64,000 bases of DNA from Nematostella vectensis. Taxonomy: Eukaryota; Cnidaria; Anthozoa; Actiniaria; Edwardsiidae. Every line of letters begins with the position of its first letter. The first letter of the stretch is position 1. The stretch covers positions 8,233,219 to 8,297,218 of the forward strand of contig NC_064046.1 in assembly GCF_932526225.1 (NCBI RefSeq). Direction: 5' to 3'. Below the pieces are notes generated by a model. The model saw only the letters and a program-made list of their open reading frames with translations, was not told the origin of the DNA and did not search any database. Made by a program: the position numbers and the translations under genes. Shown here piece by piece: positions 33,675 through 46,137 of the stretch.

Positions 33675-33715
33675 GCTGGCTCCGCTTTAAGGCAGTGCCT
33701 AAATCTATATATTAT
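33675..33715 (+). repeat. Dispersed MITE-like repeat, copy 2
   Basis: Begins 'gctggctccgctttaaggca' and matches the minus strand at 17136-17179 with few changes. Confidence 0.7.
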
Positions 33716-34209
33716 GGGAAGCTTAAGGGGTGGCATGGAAAATTTTGTTTCTCCTAGAGGGGAGGGGGGCAACTAATTTTATCCCGTTCTTTTATCAAAA
33801 TCCTCACGCACCCCTAGCTTCACTAGCTTACTTTCTCGGAAGTTAAACATCATTAGCAAACATGCTAAGTGATCAAAAAGGAAAAAAAACTTCTAAGAAG
33901 ATTCAAAAAACAGTTATTCGAAGCTTGTGTTGTTGTGATCTCTATTGAAATGTTTATAACTCATGAATGAATTATAAACATTAACAAGCCTTTTCATTTT
34001 TGTTCTGTACAGTAAACTTGAATTATAAAAATACAATTTAATATTTCTGAAATCAAAAGGATTACTCAAACCTAACATTTTGGTATTTTGTAAATCCATC
34101 CAATATTTTTTGTTAAATTTTACTCGATGTAAACTGCGCAATGCAAAGTTTTAAATTAAGCTATCTATCTATCACACTACAAATAAGAAAAATAAGTTTG
34201 GGGGTTTGG

Positions 34210-34245
34210 GGCTCCGTTTTAGGCAGTGCCTAAACATATCTACTA
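34210..34245 (+). repeat. Dispersed MITE-like repeat, copy 3
   Basis: Begins 'ggctccgttttaggcagtgc' followed by 'ctaaacatatc'. More diverged than the other two copies. Confidence 0.6.
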
Positions 34246-34379
34246 CAGTATGACAAAGAGAGACATTTTGACGTATGTATATGTATATTGATAATAAAAT
34301 TTGGGGTAAAAACATAACAAAGAAAAATGACAAGGGAAAGAGAAAAGAAGACTTTGCAAGGTTGATGGCAAACAACTTT

Positions 34380-35701
34380 GTTTTTCCTCACACATTAGAC
34401 TAGATGACCCATGTTTTAAATTGCATGAGTCGCTACCTACTGCTGATGAGTCTGCCAATGTCTATGATCAAGAACACAGTATTACAGGAGATGAACTGGA
34501 GGATGGGAGTGCTTGTGAATCTTTCCTGCAGGAGGCCCAAAATAAAACTTGTGATGATTTTCATACCAATGGTACTTCAAATGATTCTACTAAAACAATG
34601 TTTAACAAAGAAAACAATCAAGAAGAACATGTTGCCCATGATTACACCTATCCAATGAATAACTCTTCATTGGATAGTCGTTGTATTTGTGAGGGATATA
34701 GACAAATGAAAGCTTATCCATAAACAGAAATTTAAAACTAAGGCTTTAAAACAAAGAATCACAGAACTTTAAAAAGACAAAGTGGCATTTTAATGCAAAA
34801 AAGCACAAATTTAGTGGATTAGAATTGTTCATTGTGCAGATTCAATAGCGAGGCATTACACTGGTTTACCTAACAAAAAATCATTTATGCACTTCTGAAG
34901 CTTGTGAGTAAGAAGTCAACAAAGCTGAGGTAGAGTGGAGGTAGAGTGGATCTAAGAAAGTAATCTCCAGGAAATTGAAACGCAAATTTAAGAAATCACC
35001 GAAGAAATGTGGTCCTTCGCAGAGCAATAACAACTGAAATGATCTGATCTCTTTGGCATAAGCCTGACCGCTACATCACAGATCTTCAATACACATATCA
35101 AGTTTCTGGCCCAAAAGCTGAAACCTCCATTTTTTCGCCTTCAAAATAATGTATAAAGGAACACCTTCCCTCCTTACTGAAGCACTACCCTCACCTACGT
35201 TGTACTCTCGTTGTACGTTGTACTCTACCTCGCAATCTTGAAATCCAAGCATTAACATGGCCCGAGTACAAAAGGCACAACACAGTAAATTTTCTTGTTG
35301 GCATCGCGCCAAATGGGATGATCACCTTTCTGTCAAAGACCTGGGGTGGACGAGCTTCAAATAGACACATTACCAGGGAGTCGGGATTCCTCAAGTTAAT
35401 TGAGCCTCATGATCTCATCTTAGCCGATAGTGGTTTGACAGTCAAGGAGGATCTCATGATCAGAAGAGCTGAATAAGAGATTCCACCTCCAAGTTCGGGA
35501 ATGGAACAAATGACTAGAGAGAACGTATAAGCTACAAAGAGAACTGCAAATGCACGTATTCATGTAGAATGGGCTATCGGAAGGCTAAAGCGGTTTAGCA
35601 TTTTGCAGAACACTTTGCCAATTACACTGATGCCACTCGTAGATGAAATACATATTGTTTGAGCTGCCTTATGCAATTTACTTCCACCAGTAGTTACATG
35701 A
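34380..35701 (+). pseudogene. DDE_Tnp_4-type transposase pseudogene
   Basis: The C-terminal half is clear. One plus frame gives LTWSEYKRHNTVKFLVGIAP, TFLSKTWGGRASNRHIT, LILADSGLTVKEDL and ARIHVEWAIGRLKRF. The Asp of LADSG and the Glu of HVEWAIGR match the second and third catalytic positions of DDE superfamily endonucleases related to PIF/Harbinger and ISL2EU. Three in-frame stops (near 35475, 35529 and 35657) and a disordered middle (34740-35240) show it is dead. The acidic reading frame at 34421-34723 may be its linker region. Confidence 0.7.
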
Positions 35702-36007
35702 TGTAAAACAAAGAAAAATGTAGGGGAATACCCTGCCACAGCAGAGGTTTCACTTGGTTCACTTTTACATTTCATTTGTATCATCGCTCATTTATGTAGC
35801 TAAGTTTGTTTTTCTTGGCACTCAAACAAAAAATACATGCTGCAAAAACTAAAATGCACTACTAGAGAAGACAACACCAACAGGAACAAAAGTAAAAGAG
35901 CTCTGCTTGTATGGTATAAAAGGCAAGACACACAGGGGGTAGATTATCAGGGTGGATTTTTAAGGGTCATGAGTTATAACATTATGAGGCAGAAAAGGTA
36001 AGTTATT

Positions 36008-36035
36008 AGGGATTGTTGAGTTACCTCAACAATCT
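36008..36035. repeat. Perfect 10-bp hairpin
   Basis: 'gattgttgag-ttac-ctcaacaatc' forms a 10-bp stem with a 4-base loop, next to the end of the Penelope fragment. Confidence 0.7.
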
Positions 36036-36039
36036 TACG

Positions 36040-36390
36040 GGGCTTACGCTAATTCTTCATATTCTTCTTTGAGGCAGAGATTACATCTTTTGCTAGAGCT
36101 GTTGTAGGCGGAGTGAGATGACAGAATTTTCCATGAAATAAAGTGTTTTATGTCGTTGTCTTTAAGGCTCCATATGTACTTGCTTAGTTCGGTCGAGTTT
36201 CTGTGTTTAGCGTGTCGGAATGAGGCGGTGTGGTTTCTATATCTTGTCTTGAATTCGTTCTCGGTTAGTCCTACGTAGGTTTCGGAGGTGTTGTTGTCCT
36301 TTCTTGTTACAGTAGCTTGGTAGATAACAGATGATTGGAGGCAGTTTCCGTCAGCGCCTTTTATACCGCAGGTCCAAGGAATGCCAAATA
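36040..36390 (-). pseudogene. Penelope-like element, GIY-YIG endonuclease fragment
   Basis: The minus strand reads CGIKGADGNCLQSSVIYQAT, TYVGLTENEFKTRYRNH, STELSKYIWSLKDNDI and SSKRCNLCLKEE in one open frame of about 110 codons. This is the endonuclease module at the C-terminus of Penelope-like retroelement proteins, with the VIY...YVG core, the conserved Arg and flanking Cys pairs. Similarity ends abruptly on both sides, and the reverse-transcriptase part is missing. Confidence 0.8.
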
Positions 36391-36484
36391 CTATCCTTTG
36401 GCCAAACGATACCTATGGCCGCGCACCCCTATTCCCCCATTTATTCTGGAATGGGCTCTCTTAAGCTAATAATTCTTTTTGCTG

Positions 36485-37339
36485 TTAAATACCCGTTTCA
36501 AAATTGCTTCTAGGGATGACACAAATAAATGACCACGTCCTTTGCCTCCAAGGATGCAAGTGACACCGCCTTCGAATTACAAACTCTTTTTGTCGCTTTT
36601 GGACAGGCTCACGTTCCTTCATACTTTTATCATGATCTTGGACGTCCTTCATTGCAAACCTACGGTTGTAGGATGCTGCAAATTTGGAGAAGGGAACGGC
36701 ACCCACAGTCAGTAACGAGGACATTTCTTTAAGAACGTAAATGCCGAAGGCTGTCTCTTCCGAAGATAGGAGATATGGTTTCTTTCGGCAAAAGGGGTCG
36801 AATCTCCGTTTTTCATCCTTTGTGTAGTAGCCATAGTATTCATAGGTGGCACATTTTTTACAGGTCTTTGTCACGCGACAACCAATGAAAGCACCTTTTG
36901 TCTGGTGATATATGACAATCCACAATATTGGCACTCCACATTCCAAAGTAAATCGGTGGAATTTCATAAATTGTTCAGCTTCCTTTACCAGGGGATCGGG
37001 GTAAACAAATGCCAGGTTTTCGCACTCGGAAATAAACACTTCCACGTTGATAGTAACAGTTTTGCTTAAAACAAAACTTCTAATAACCTCAGCAAACCTT
37101 GGTATACGAAGACAGGCAATTCCGTGGGATTTCAAAATATATTGGAGCCTTGATAGAGATTCAATATCCGAAAAGAGATCCATAACATAACAGCACGTGC
37201 GGGATTCGATGTTTGATGCGACGTCACATATCACTAGAACCACATTACAATGTCGCACTTTCCCATTGTTCGAGAGATACCTATATAAACTGCATAATGT
37301 GCGATTCACATTAGATATCACTAGTATTATATACGACAA
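36485..37339 (-). pseudogene. CxC5-like protein associated with KDZ transposases
   Basis: An open frame of 284 codons. Its core, VSFISE/ECENLAFVYPDPLV-like sequence followed by GVPILWIVIYHQTKGAFIGC, RVTKTCKKCATYEYYGYY and PYLLSSEETAFGIYVL, matches the Cys-cluster domain upstream of KDZ transposases in cnidarian proteins, as far as I recall them. After about residue 215 similarity is lost and the sequence becomes basic and irregular. No KDZ catalytic domain is present nearby. A single ATG starts the frame at 37339. I judge it a truncated transposon-derived frame. Confidence 0.5.
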
Positions 37340-38901
37340 ACGATCACGTACTCTTCAAAATCTAAAATCATCGAAGCTCTCTTCGTAACAACAAACTTCA
37401 ACTCGCCTTAATGGCTTTAACTTCGAGGGCAGGCGCCCGTTTCTCGAAACACCCGAGAATTCTCGGGCCCGAAAACTATATTTTGCATTTTTGCCCAAAA
37501 TTTCGCATGTTTTCCTTTTTGAGAACCGCTTTAATGTTTTAGAACAGTTTGAACTTCATCTTAGTTCATAAAATCAAATGATTTCGCTCAATATTTTCGA
37601 AATTTTGCTGAAGCCAGAAAGTTACCCGAAAAGACTCGGGTGACTGGTATGTTATCAATTATAAGTTAGACGTTTCTCAACTAGAAGCAACTGGTATTGG
37701 TTGGCGGCAATTGCTTCTGTAATTAGCCCCTCTAACGCCATAATTATTGTGTTTATCAATTTCCAAACAAACGTGAAGAGTGTAGGAATTTGCACCAACA
37801 TAACGGAAACAATGCACATGCATACTTCAAAGGGATACTAGAGTTGCCACCATTTCTTACAATGGCCCTCCATTCCTTGTATTCCAGACTTTTCCTCTTC
37901 AGAATACAAATAAAGTGAGACCGAAAATGCGCATTCCCAGATCTCGCCTTTTTTCAGATTATTTTTCCTTGATCATCCTTGCGCTATCTAAGATTAGTGT
38001 ATGTGGGCACTGGTGCAAAATCTCACTTCCAATGCCCGCTGAAAGTCGCCGCAATTTAAAAAACAATGCTCTTGCTGTTATGTTTGCTATTACCCACTGA
38101 GTTAAGTACTTAGAGGAATTTGTAGCGTCGTATCGCGTTTTTCCGTAATGTCGTTTGCACCAATTTCCCGGTGTCTTGCAAGTTTATAAAAGCACAGCCA
38201 CGTAAGCTTATATGGTTTGATTGAAGCATATAATAAACAACATGAACATAAAGTAAACAGTAGAACCACAATATTTTGAATTTGTTCAACCTCGAGTATA
38301 ATTACGCCTTTTTGGGAAAACGTACACTTTCATTCAACGACAACCGTGCATTTGTTTATTGGTATCTATATCTTTTATTTTTGGTATCTATAACCGACAA
38401 TAAAGCTTCGACTGTATTATGTGACCCTTACATTTCTTATATACAATTGCAAATTCCAATAGGAAACAAGAAAATTCGTATCCTTTTTAGGGAGGGTTTT
38501 TTTTTCTTCAGGATTTCTTTATTCGACTCAATCCTGTGCTCCAGTGCTTGTACTTAAGTATATTGTTTTCGTAATTAATATTTTGCAAGATTTGAAATTA
38601 AAGGGGAGCACTTGCACTTGTTCTAAGAAAATCTAATACAATACGGAAAAATTGCAACAGAACGGATAGAAAAGAACCAATATTTTGTGAAAGGTATTTT
38701 TTGTGAATAATCAAGTTGGTTAATATTATGTGTTTTCAGAATTGAGTAAACGTTCAGCCTCATCTAAAACCTTATCTCTATGGCAACAAAGACAGGGTTT
38801 TGCGCGCGCATGGAAGAGGGTGCGAGTTATGGAATAGCTCTTGCGCGCTTATTATCTCTATCGTCTGCATCGTATTTGAATGAATCAAACCCTTTAATAA
38901 T
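37340..38901. other. Gene-free stretch
   Basis: AT-rich sequence without recognisable exons. 'tctcgggcccgaaaa' near 37460 and 'cccgaaaagactcgggtga' near 37625 are loosely inverted to each other. Confidence 0.4.
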
Positions 38902-39948
38902 ATGAATATGATAATACAAATTGTGATAAAGATAATAACTTCCCTTTTCCTTATCGCAGCAAACAATTACGAAAAACATGACTGGGAAGGATTCAATATT
39001 ATTCGACTCACACAGACATATAGAGGGACTTATACTTTTGAGCCAGAGATTTCATTCGGTACTCTTAAACCAATGCAACTCTATCCCGAGGAAGACAACG
39101 TAACTAGGAGAGCCCAACTTAACCGCCGCCATTCGGAGTCGAACTTGAGGGAAAAGGCATGCACAACCGTTGACAATGAATTCACAACATGGAGCTTTAT
39201 CGGATCGCGCCAAAAAGCGAAATATCAGATGAATGAAAGCGAGAGAAATCATGCAACTGATACAGGCACCCTCAAACAGGAAACTTCACAAGCAACAGCG
39301 AACCAGGACAGACACATGTTACTGAAGTGTAGTTTGAATATGGTCGAATTTTGTGATTTGAATGAATTTCTGCTTCGCTACGATGTGAATGCTATCAAAT
39401 CAAATACTGTTTCGAGAAGAATCGAGGTAGCTAAAGATAATACTACGTCACATTTTGGCCGGTACAACTTTTGTTCTTCTGCTGTAGAGTGGTTACCGCC
39501 TTTTACCGCCAGTGAACGATTCCACTCGATGCAAAATGGCTTGGAAGAGTAAATCGTACATAAACTAGGAGCCGTTTTGGACCCGACTACTGATATGATA
39601 CACGGATTTGTGAAGGAGTTCACGACCAAGACTACGGAGATCGTTGGGCCTTTGATTGCGAGATCTCATAGTGATTGGGCGATGACTCGGCCAAAGCCCA
39701 GAAACAGAGAAAGAGCTCCCGAATCTAGCCAGGCGCCTAATGATGAAGCTGGAAAAAACTCAGAAGTAGTTTCAAGAGATACAATGGTACAGAAATACCG
39801 CGCAACGAACCTCACCAAAGTCAAAGTCATAAACCGGATAAAACCAAACGATACCAAGGCTTCCAGTTTCACTACGGACCAGGCATCAAATAATGCTTCA
39901 GTCCAGAGCAACAAAAGACCGGTACCAAAAAATGCTAGAACCAAATAG
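38902..39948 (+). pseudogene. Orphan reading frame interrupted by one TAA
   Basis: A 216-codon frame from ATG 38902 ends at TAA 39550-39552. The same frame is then open for another 131 codons to 39948, so one stop separates two halves of a 348-codon frame. The N-terminus, MNMIIQIVIKIITSLFLIAA, could be a signal peptide or a membrane anchor. The rest is polar and rich in Asn, Thr, Ser and Arg with few Cys. I recognise no domain. It may be a dying lineage-specific gene, or two exons with unrecognised splice sites. Confidence 0.35.
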
Positions 39949-40722
39949 ACCAGAAAGGCGTTTGTAAATCATCATCATCATAGTAGGAAAAGAAGCAGTG
40001 CAAATAAACGCGAAGAGCGAGTAATGAGTAATAGAGCCTTTACACACCGTGAGTAGATATAAAACGCGCATGCCTTCGTAGTGGACGGACGTGTTTTTGT
40101 GTGCTCTCTGTTTTCCTATCATAGGAAATCGAAGTTTTTTGAAATATTTTAAAACCAAGCAGCTTTCGCTCCAGGATATAAAGAGTGCTTCAAGAAACAA
40201 GATTAACTCGCGTGGTCTCCTGAAATCATGTCGAAATCGTGGACGATTTGAAAGCCGAATCTTAACCGGACCCCGAAGGCTTTACCACGTCATAGCCTTC
40301 TAACTTGCGTCTGCTACCTGACATTTCTACAGCTACAGCATCTTGGCATCTCAGCAGCTACATCATAGTAAATTTATTGTCATTCTTTTACCATACGGTT
40401 TCTCTTTTTGCCTTTCTTGACTAAACTAGTTGCACTTGGTGAGTTTTATTTTTCCCGCCATTTCTACTTTTGTGACTCTGTCACACTGGTTTTCAATATT
40501 GTTTGTTTAGCTACAATATTGTATTTATTGGAAAGATCAAAGGTCATCTATTAAGATGATACATAGATATGTGCAAGTGCCCCTTAAAGGGTGCACATTC
40601 CATCCCCTAAAGGATAGCATAAAACTTTTAAAGGTACATGCAAACCTAACATGTTTTCTTGAGTAACAAAATAAAACCTAGGGTTATTATAATAACAATA
40701 TTAACTCTCTTTTTTTAACCAG
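39949..40722. other. Gene-free stretch
   Basis: No exon recognised. The stretch ends at a good acceptor (tttttttaaccag|). Confidence 0.4.
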
Positions 40723-43700
40723 GTTTGCAAGACTATTGGGAAAGGTCTTAAACAAACCCCAACAACTGTGCTGGTCGGGATCTTGGCTCTGATCTCATTC
40801 CACATCGGCCATGCCAATGTCGTAATGCATGGCCTATGGAAGGAAGCCGTAATTCTGTGGATAGTTGTAGTTTTGCAGACAGATGAGACTAAGTCAATCT
40901 AGACTTTTGTAATTGGTAACAAGGTTATTCTTTGCTTAAAATAACAATTCTTTTAATTCAATTTCTAAAATGTTGATTGATGGTGGTGCACATTGTTGTT
41001 TCCAATTTCTTAATGAAATTTAGAACAATAATCTACCATTTTGACCACATCCAAACACCTAAACCCTTTTTGGGGATTTATATATAATTTGATTGCTGGA
41101 AAACAGTTGTGTGTTTTTTTTTTTTTTGCTATTGGCTTGTTACCTACCCCTTTCACACAGCTATAATATTGGTGTATAATATTGCTGCCAACTATGCAGT
41201 TAAAGACTTGTTTAATTTCATAAATAATTAAATTGTGCTCCAATGCCAAAGGATCCCAACAGGAGTCACATATAGCCTACAATTATACCAATTTTGTGCC
41301 ACACTAATATATGCCCTATTATGATGATTGTAAACCACCACCTATTTATTTATTAACTCCATTTAACAAGGACGCACAAAACCCAAGGTTAGAGAAATAT
41401 CTCAATCACACAAAAACTTTAATTTAATGCGTTAGAGAATTTGAGCAGCAATATCTGATTACAATGACTTACCTTTCTTGTTACCTGGAAACATATTCAT
41501 TGCACAAACTTTGGCTTACATTTGCATCAGGACAAAAAAAAATCTTTCAAGACATTTGCATTTAAGATTTACAGAAAAATTGATTCACTTTAAAACCAGG
41601 CACATTATATGTTTTTGAATTATCTGAAGTCCAATTTAATTAGATTTTCACACGATTTAAAAGATGACTGCATAAAAGTTAGAAAAAGATTAACCTCTTG
41701 GTTTCCGATTGCAGGGGTTTCATTAGGCCCGGCGGCTGGCAAAACCACCAGCTTATAAAATAATCTCCAACGCATAATGAAACCCTGCATTGATGTTTTT
41801 TTCATGACTTCTTATATTGCGGGGGGATAGTTCACTTTTGGGGGCGAATCTCTACCAAAGTTCTAAGCTTTTATAACCGACAAGTACTATCTCCCTTCAG
41901 TGTGCTTGTTGGTGTAAAATGTTTTATTGACCATGGTTGAGCAACCTAGTTATATATTTTTTGTTCATCTTACCCCTTTTCAGTTGGAGGAAATGCCAAT
42001 TTCGATTTAGAGGCGACAACTTTTACGATGTTTGGATTCACACAGTCACGCAAGGCCCTCTCACTTATGCAAGGGGAGCTAAATAATGCCACTGGATTTA
42101 CATCAAGGCTTCTTTGGTATTTACCAAAGCCGCTATTCTATAGGCAGCGAGAAAATAATCTCTCCGAGGATGACAGAAGGGAGGTGCAGCCATTTGTGGA
42201 AGATTCTCGGTAAGCACTTATATAACCTTATACCAAAATGGTTGGCAGAATTCTATTTTGGGGAGTGTAGGGGACATACAACCAAGTACCAAACCAGCTG
42301 TCACTGCTTCAGGGTGGCAAAGGGGTGTATAGTCCCAAAATTACTTTTTTGAGTTTCATAAGCTGCATCTAGTAAATTAATTAAATTGATCTAGAATAAC
42401 ACGGATGAGCTAAATCTAGGTTCACAGAGAATCAAAAGTTTCTAATCATGTTTCACAGGGAGAGTTAGATCAATTTTCACAGAAATCAAAATGAACAGTT
42501 TCAAGTTTCTCAACATCAGTGAAAAACGACCTTGGCCATTCAATTCTTTAAGAATGTAATAAGGGGTCTGACTCCAAACAAAAGGGGTGGTTAACAACTT
42601 TCTTTCAGATTTTACCCATTTTTTCCTTTTTAGTTGAATACATGGCTGACCTCCACATCAAAGGGGACGCAACATATAATATCAGCGATGACGAAAGCGA
42701 ATAAAAAAGTGATGACAGTCAATCCTAAAACTTTCCTCTTAAGCCAGGAGGCCTGGTCGAAGTTTGATTTGACATGTGGGAGTTTGACATCTGCGAAAAA
42801 TATCAATATGATGATATCCTCCTAGGTAATATAGAACCGTTTCTCATAACATACTGACAGGCCTTTAACACATACGAATGGTCATTTCCCCCCCCCCCCC
42901 CTACATGCAAGATTGTTGTCAACTCTAAAATTAAGACAACAGTTAAATTATTATTTTAAGTAATACTAGAGGTTGATTTTGTCGCCGAAATCGAACAAAA
43001 GTATATCCATACGAAAGATTGTACTTAAACATTTGTTGTCGCCTGTTTTCAAGAAATTCCGCCTTTTTGTTACCCACGTAAAGGCAAATTGAAAAAAGTG
43101 TTATTTTTGCAAGAATTCATAAAATGTGAGCTACAAAACAACTAGCTAAGTTAACGGGGATTGGGAGTTAACACCCAGTTCACATTTTGTCCAACCATCA
43201 AGCTAGAGTTGAGATTCCAAAAGTCTAAACATATGCATTTTTATCGTCAGCTCAAAAATAAGGCTCCCACTTTGCGTAGAACTAAGCCAAAATAACACAT
43301 CTCTTGTCATTCACTGACCGAGTCCGTTTCGTGCAAACAAAATATTCTGTAGCTCAACCATATATGTCTTAAAGCCCATATAAAGCGATAGATAAGGCTT
43401 ATTAACAGTGTTTCAGTCTCACAAGCTCACAAACACATCAGACTCGACGGAATTCGTGAAGATTTTAGCAAAAAATCTGCCTTTAATCACCCGAAGAAGA
43501 GAATACATCAAAATTCAAATTATCAGAAAAGTGCAACATCATTGAAGAAATTCTCTTTGGATGACACAAGTAACAATTTCACCTATATCTCCTAGCTATT
43601 TGGAGATAACAGATTTTGAACAACGTTTGGAATTTTACCACCCTTTTCCCCTCCCACCTCCCAACCCACCCCCTCCTTCCTCCCTACAACATTGTTTGAA

Positions 43701-43903
43701 TTTAATCACTTAATAAATAAAACCCTCTTGTCAATAGGTATCTACTCCAGGGGTAAGTCCAACGTGATAAGAATAGCAGTTCCAGTACAGATTTTAATTG
43801 ATGTCATGAAAGTTGAATCTATGGACACATCGGAGACAGTGAGACGACCACGAGAATGATAATAATGATGATGAAGTAAAATTCAGCGGGACGCTATTTT
43901 AAG

Positions 43904-45054
43904 TTGACTGAGGACTGGCGGGCTTCACTCGACAAGAGGGAGAGCGTGGGCGTGGTCGCAATCGATTTGTCTAAGGCATTTTATTCGATCTGCCACAATC
44001 TCCTCCTAGCCAAGTTGTCAGCATACGGAGTTTCCCCTGCAGCATTAAAGACCATCCAGTCCTATCTCACTGGAAGATTCCAACGCGTTCGCTGTAATGG
44101 GGCCGTGTCTGACTGGCTTGAAATCCACTGTGGCATACCCCAGAGAAGTCTACTGGGTCCGCTTTTCTTTAACATCTTTATAAACGATCTAAATTACAGT
44201 GCCCTCCAATCGTCACTGCGATTATATGCGGACGACACTACGCAGTACTACGCAAGCACCTGCCCGGTAGCCATGGAATTTGCCATGAACGGAGATATCA
44301 CTCGAATAAATGACTGGTTCTCCAGCAATTACCTCGGCATTAATACCAGCAAGACGCAGGCAATGGTGCTTGGTAGGAAGAGTGGCTACGAGTACGATCT
44401 CCCGGTCCCGACCACATCAAAGTTGAGACAACGTTGAAAATACTGGGCGTCACACTGGACTCGTCCCTCACCTACAAGGAACATATAACTACGGTTCTTA
44501 AAAAAGTTTATGCTAAAGTTGCTGCGCTGCGCCGAATCAAGCGCCTTGTACCAATTCAGACCATGGTTGCGCTATACAGGACTTATTTACTCCCTCACCT
44601 CGAATACTGCTCTCCTCTGCTCCTCGGGGCTACGAAGACTCAGAAGGACAGGCTAGAGAAGTCTAACTATTATAGTTTAAGGACACTTCTTAATCTAGGT
44701 AGATCGTCATTGAATGAAAACTGTTTAGCTATATCCAATATGCGTAAACTTGAGCATAGGCGACAAGTTCAGGCTCTTCTATTATTTTTTAAATCATATA
44801 GGATGCAACAGGCTACTTATATTGCCAACTTCTTTGTAACCCGGTCTTCACAGTACAATTTGCGCTCTTCTGTTCATAATCTTATACAGCCATCCTATCA
44901 ATCGTTATATATGCATAACTCTTTTTACTACCTAATATCACATTTTTGGAACCAACTACCTAACTCTGCTAAAGCTGCTAATTCCGTCTCTGAGTTCCGC
45001 AAGAACCTACCCGACATCATTCCACATGGCTGCCAATGCAGCAACTGTATTTAA
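43904..45054 (+). pseudogene. Reverse transcriptase C-terminal part
   Basis: Two frames join near 44436: VVAIDLSKAFYSICHNLLL, GIPQRSLLGPLFFNIFIND and RLYADDTTQY (YADD box), then KILGVTLDSSLTYKEHI, LLPHLEYCSPLLLGA and the usual FWNQLPNSAK end. The endonuclease and fingers are missing. The SIL/SLLGP box and YADD place it with CR1/L2-like elements. Confidence 0.85.
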
Positions 45055-45189
45055 ATTCTCCCTAATTCCCATAATTAGAATTATTATGTAATGTGTAATG
45101 TAATCGTTGTCAGTAGTGTTGTCGAGCGTTTGTACCATGAGCTCCCCGAGCTCGGGAGACTGGGTGACCACTCCTCACGTCATCGACGG

Positions 45190-45235
45190 AAAATAAATTA
45201 TTGTATTGTATTATTGTATTGTATTGTATGGCCTA
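45190..45235. repeat. (ATTGT)n tail of the truncated LINE
   Basis: Pentamer repeats at the 3' terminus, typical of a LINE that ends in a short tandem repeat rather than poly(A). Confidence 0.8.
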
Positions 45236-46137
45236 GCTGAGAGTGCCTCCCACGAAGCTGACAATGATGAACAAGAGCCAGAAAGGCCTGCCCATGTACT
45301 GTCATACACCGCGGAGGAAGTAGCAATTTCGCTTGTTGAGACAAGTCTCAATCAATTTTGTAAGTACCTAACATGTGTATACCATGATGGACAATTATTC
45401 AAAAAAGATTTATGGTGCTTTAGCTGATATACCCGTTTGAGATACTTAGAGCAACCACTTGTCCTCTAGGACAAATATTTTAAGATATTTACTGGGGCAA
45501 ATAACCATCCAAAGTTAAAGGTTATTTTTGCAGATGAAAATTAAAAAAACATTAATAGAAGAACTACCCTATTAAGGTAAATCCATAATAGCCACCAAGA
45601 TTTATCTAAATGCTAAATGTTTTCAACTAAAAATAGACTAACCCATTGTCTTGGTATAATAGACTACATCTTGTATCACACTTGGACTGCTATAATACCA
45701 CTTCCTATATTAAATATTCTTTAGTACAAGCATGCATACAAGGCTGTTGAATTTTACTCCCATATATAGTTACAGGCAAATAACACACTTTAAAACAAGT
45801 TGTGCAATTCCTGCTATGACAACCCCCCCTTTTTGTAGGTCAAATTGTGGGTAAAGCCATAGCCAATAATGATGATACAAGTGAGTCAGAGGGAGACACC
45901 ACCCCCGCCACCCAGTCGGAAGAAGACCAAACAGCAGTTAGAGAAGGGGGAGGTGACAAGCCTTTCCCTTCTCACAAGGAAGAGTGTCTTCAGGGCAAGA
46001 GGGAAGGAGTCTGACCTGTCCGCGAAAGAAAGGCTACTTAAAATTGCCATGGAACTCAACATAGCGGGCTTGGGCAAAGTCACCCAAGTCACAACCAGCA
46101 ACAATCTAAGAGTAAATGATGATAGGCCTAGCTCTTA

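Larger units (their letters stand above)
31598..34379. other. Gene-free stretch with small repeats
   Basis: No coding exon was recognised. It includes the repeat at 31975-32200, copies of the MITE at 33675 and 34210, and segments rich in 'ggggacaca' and 'gccccaccccctgctacgg' near 33000-33120. Confidence 0.5.
43880..45235 (+). mobile_element. 5'-truncated LINE
   Basis: Contains only the C-terminal half of a reverse transcriptase and a 3' UTR ending in repeated 'attgt' pentamers. It lies between two blocks of the DUF3987-like gene, so it inserted after that gene was in place. Confidence 0.75.
40723..46137 (+). pseudogene. Decayed multi-exon gene resembling DUF3987 proteins, split by a LINE
   Basis: Exon-like blocks occur in order on the plus strand: 40723-40899 (LALISFHIGHANVV, then EAVILWIVVVLQT-DETKS at a degraded Walker A position); 41984-42209 (GGNANFDLEATTFTMFGFTQ and GFTSRLLWYLPKPLFYR, with a good acceptor and donor); 42634-42825 (TVNPKTFLLSQEAWSKFDL); 43741-43843 (SRGKSNVIRIAVPVQIL); about 45238-45360 (VAISLVETSLNQF); and 45839-46137 (frame change, then EKGEVTSLSLLTRKSVFRAR and IAGLGKVT). 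This order matches DUF3987-like cnidarian proteins with an N-terminal ATPase motif, as I recall them. A stop after the first block, a frame conflict in the last, and a LINE at about 43880-45230 indicate decay. Confidence 0.4.
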
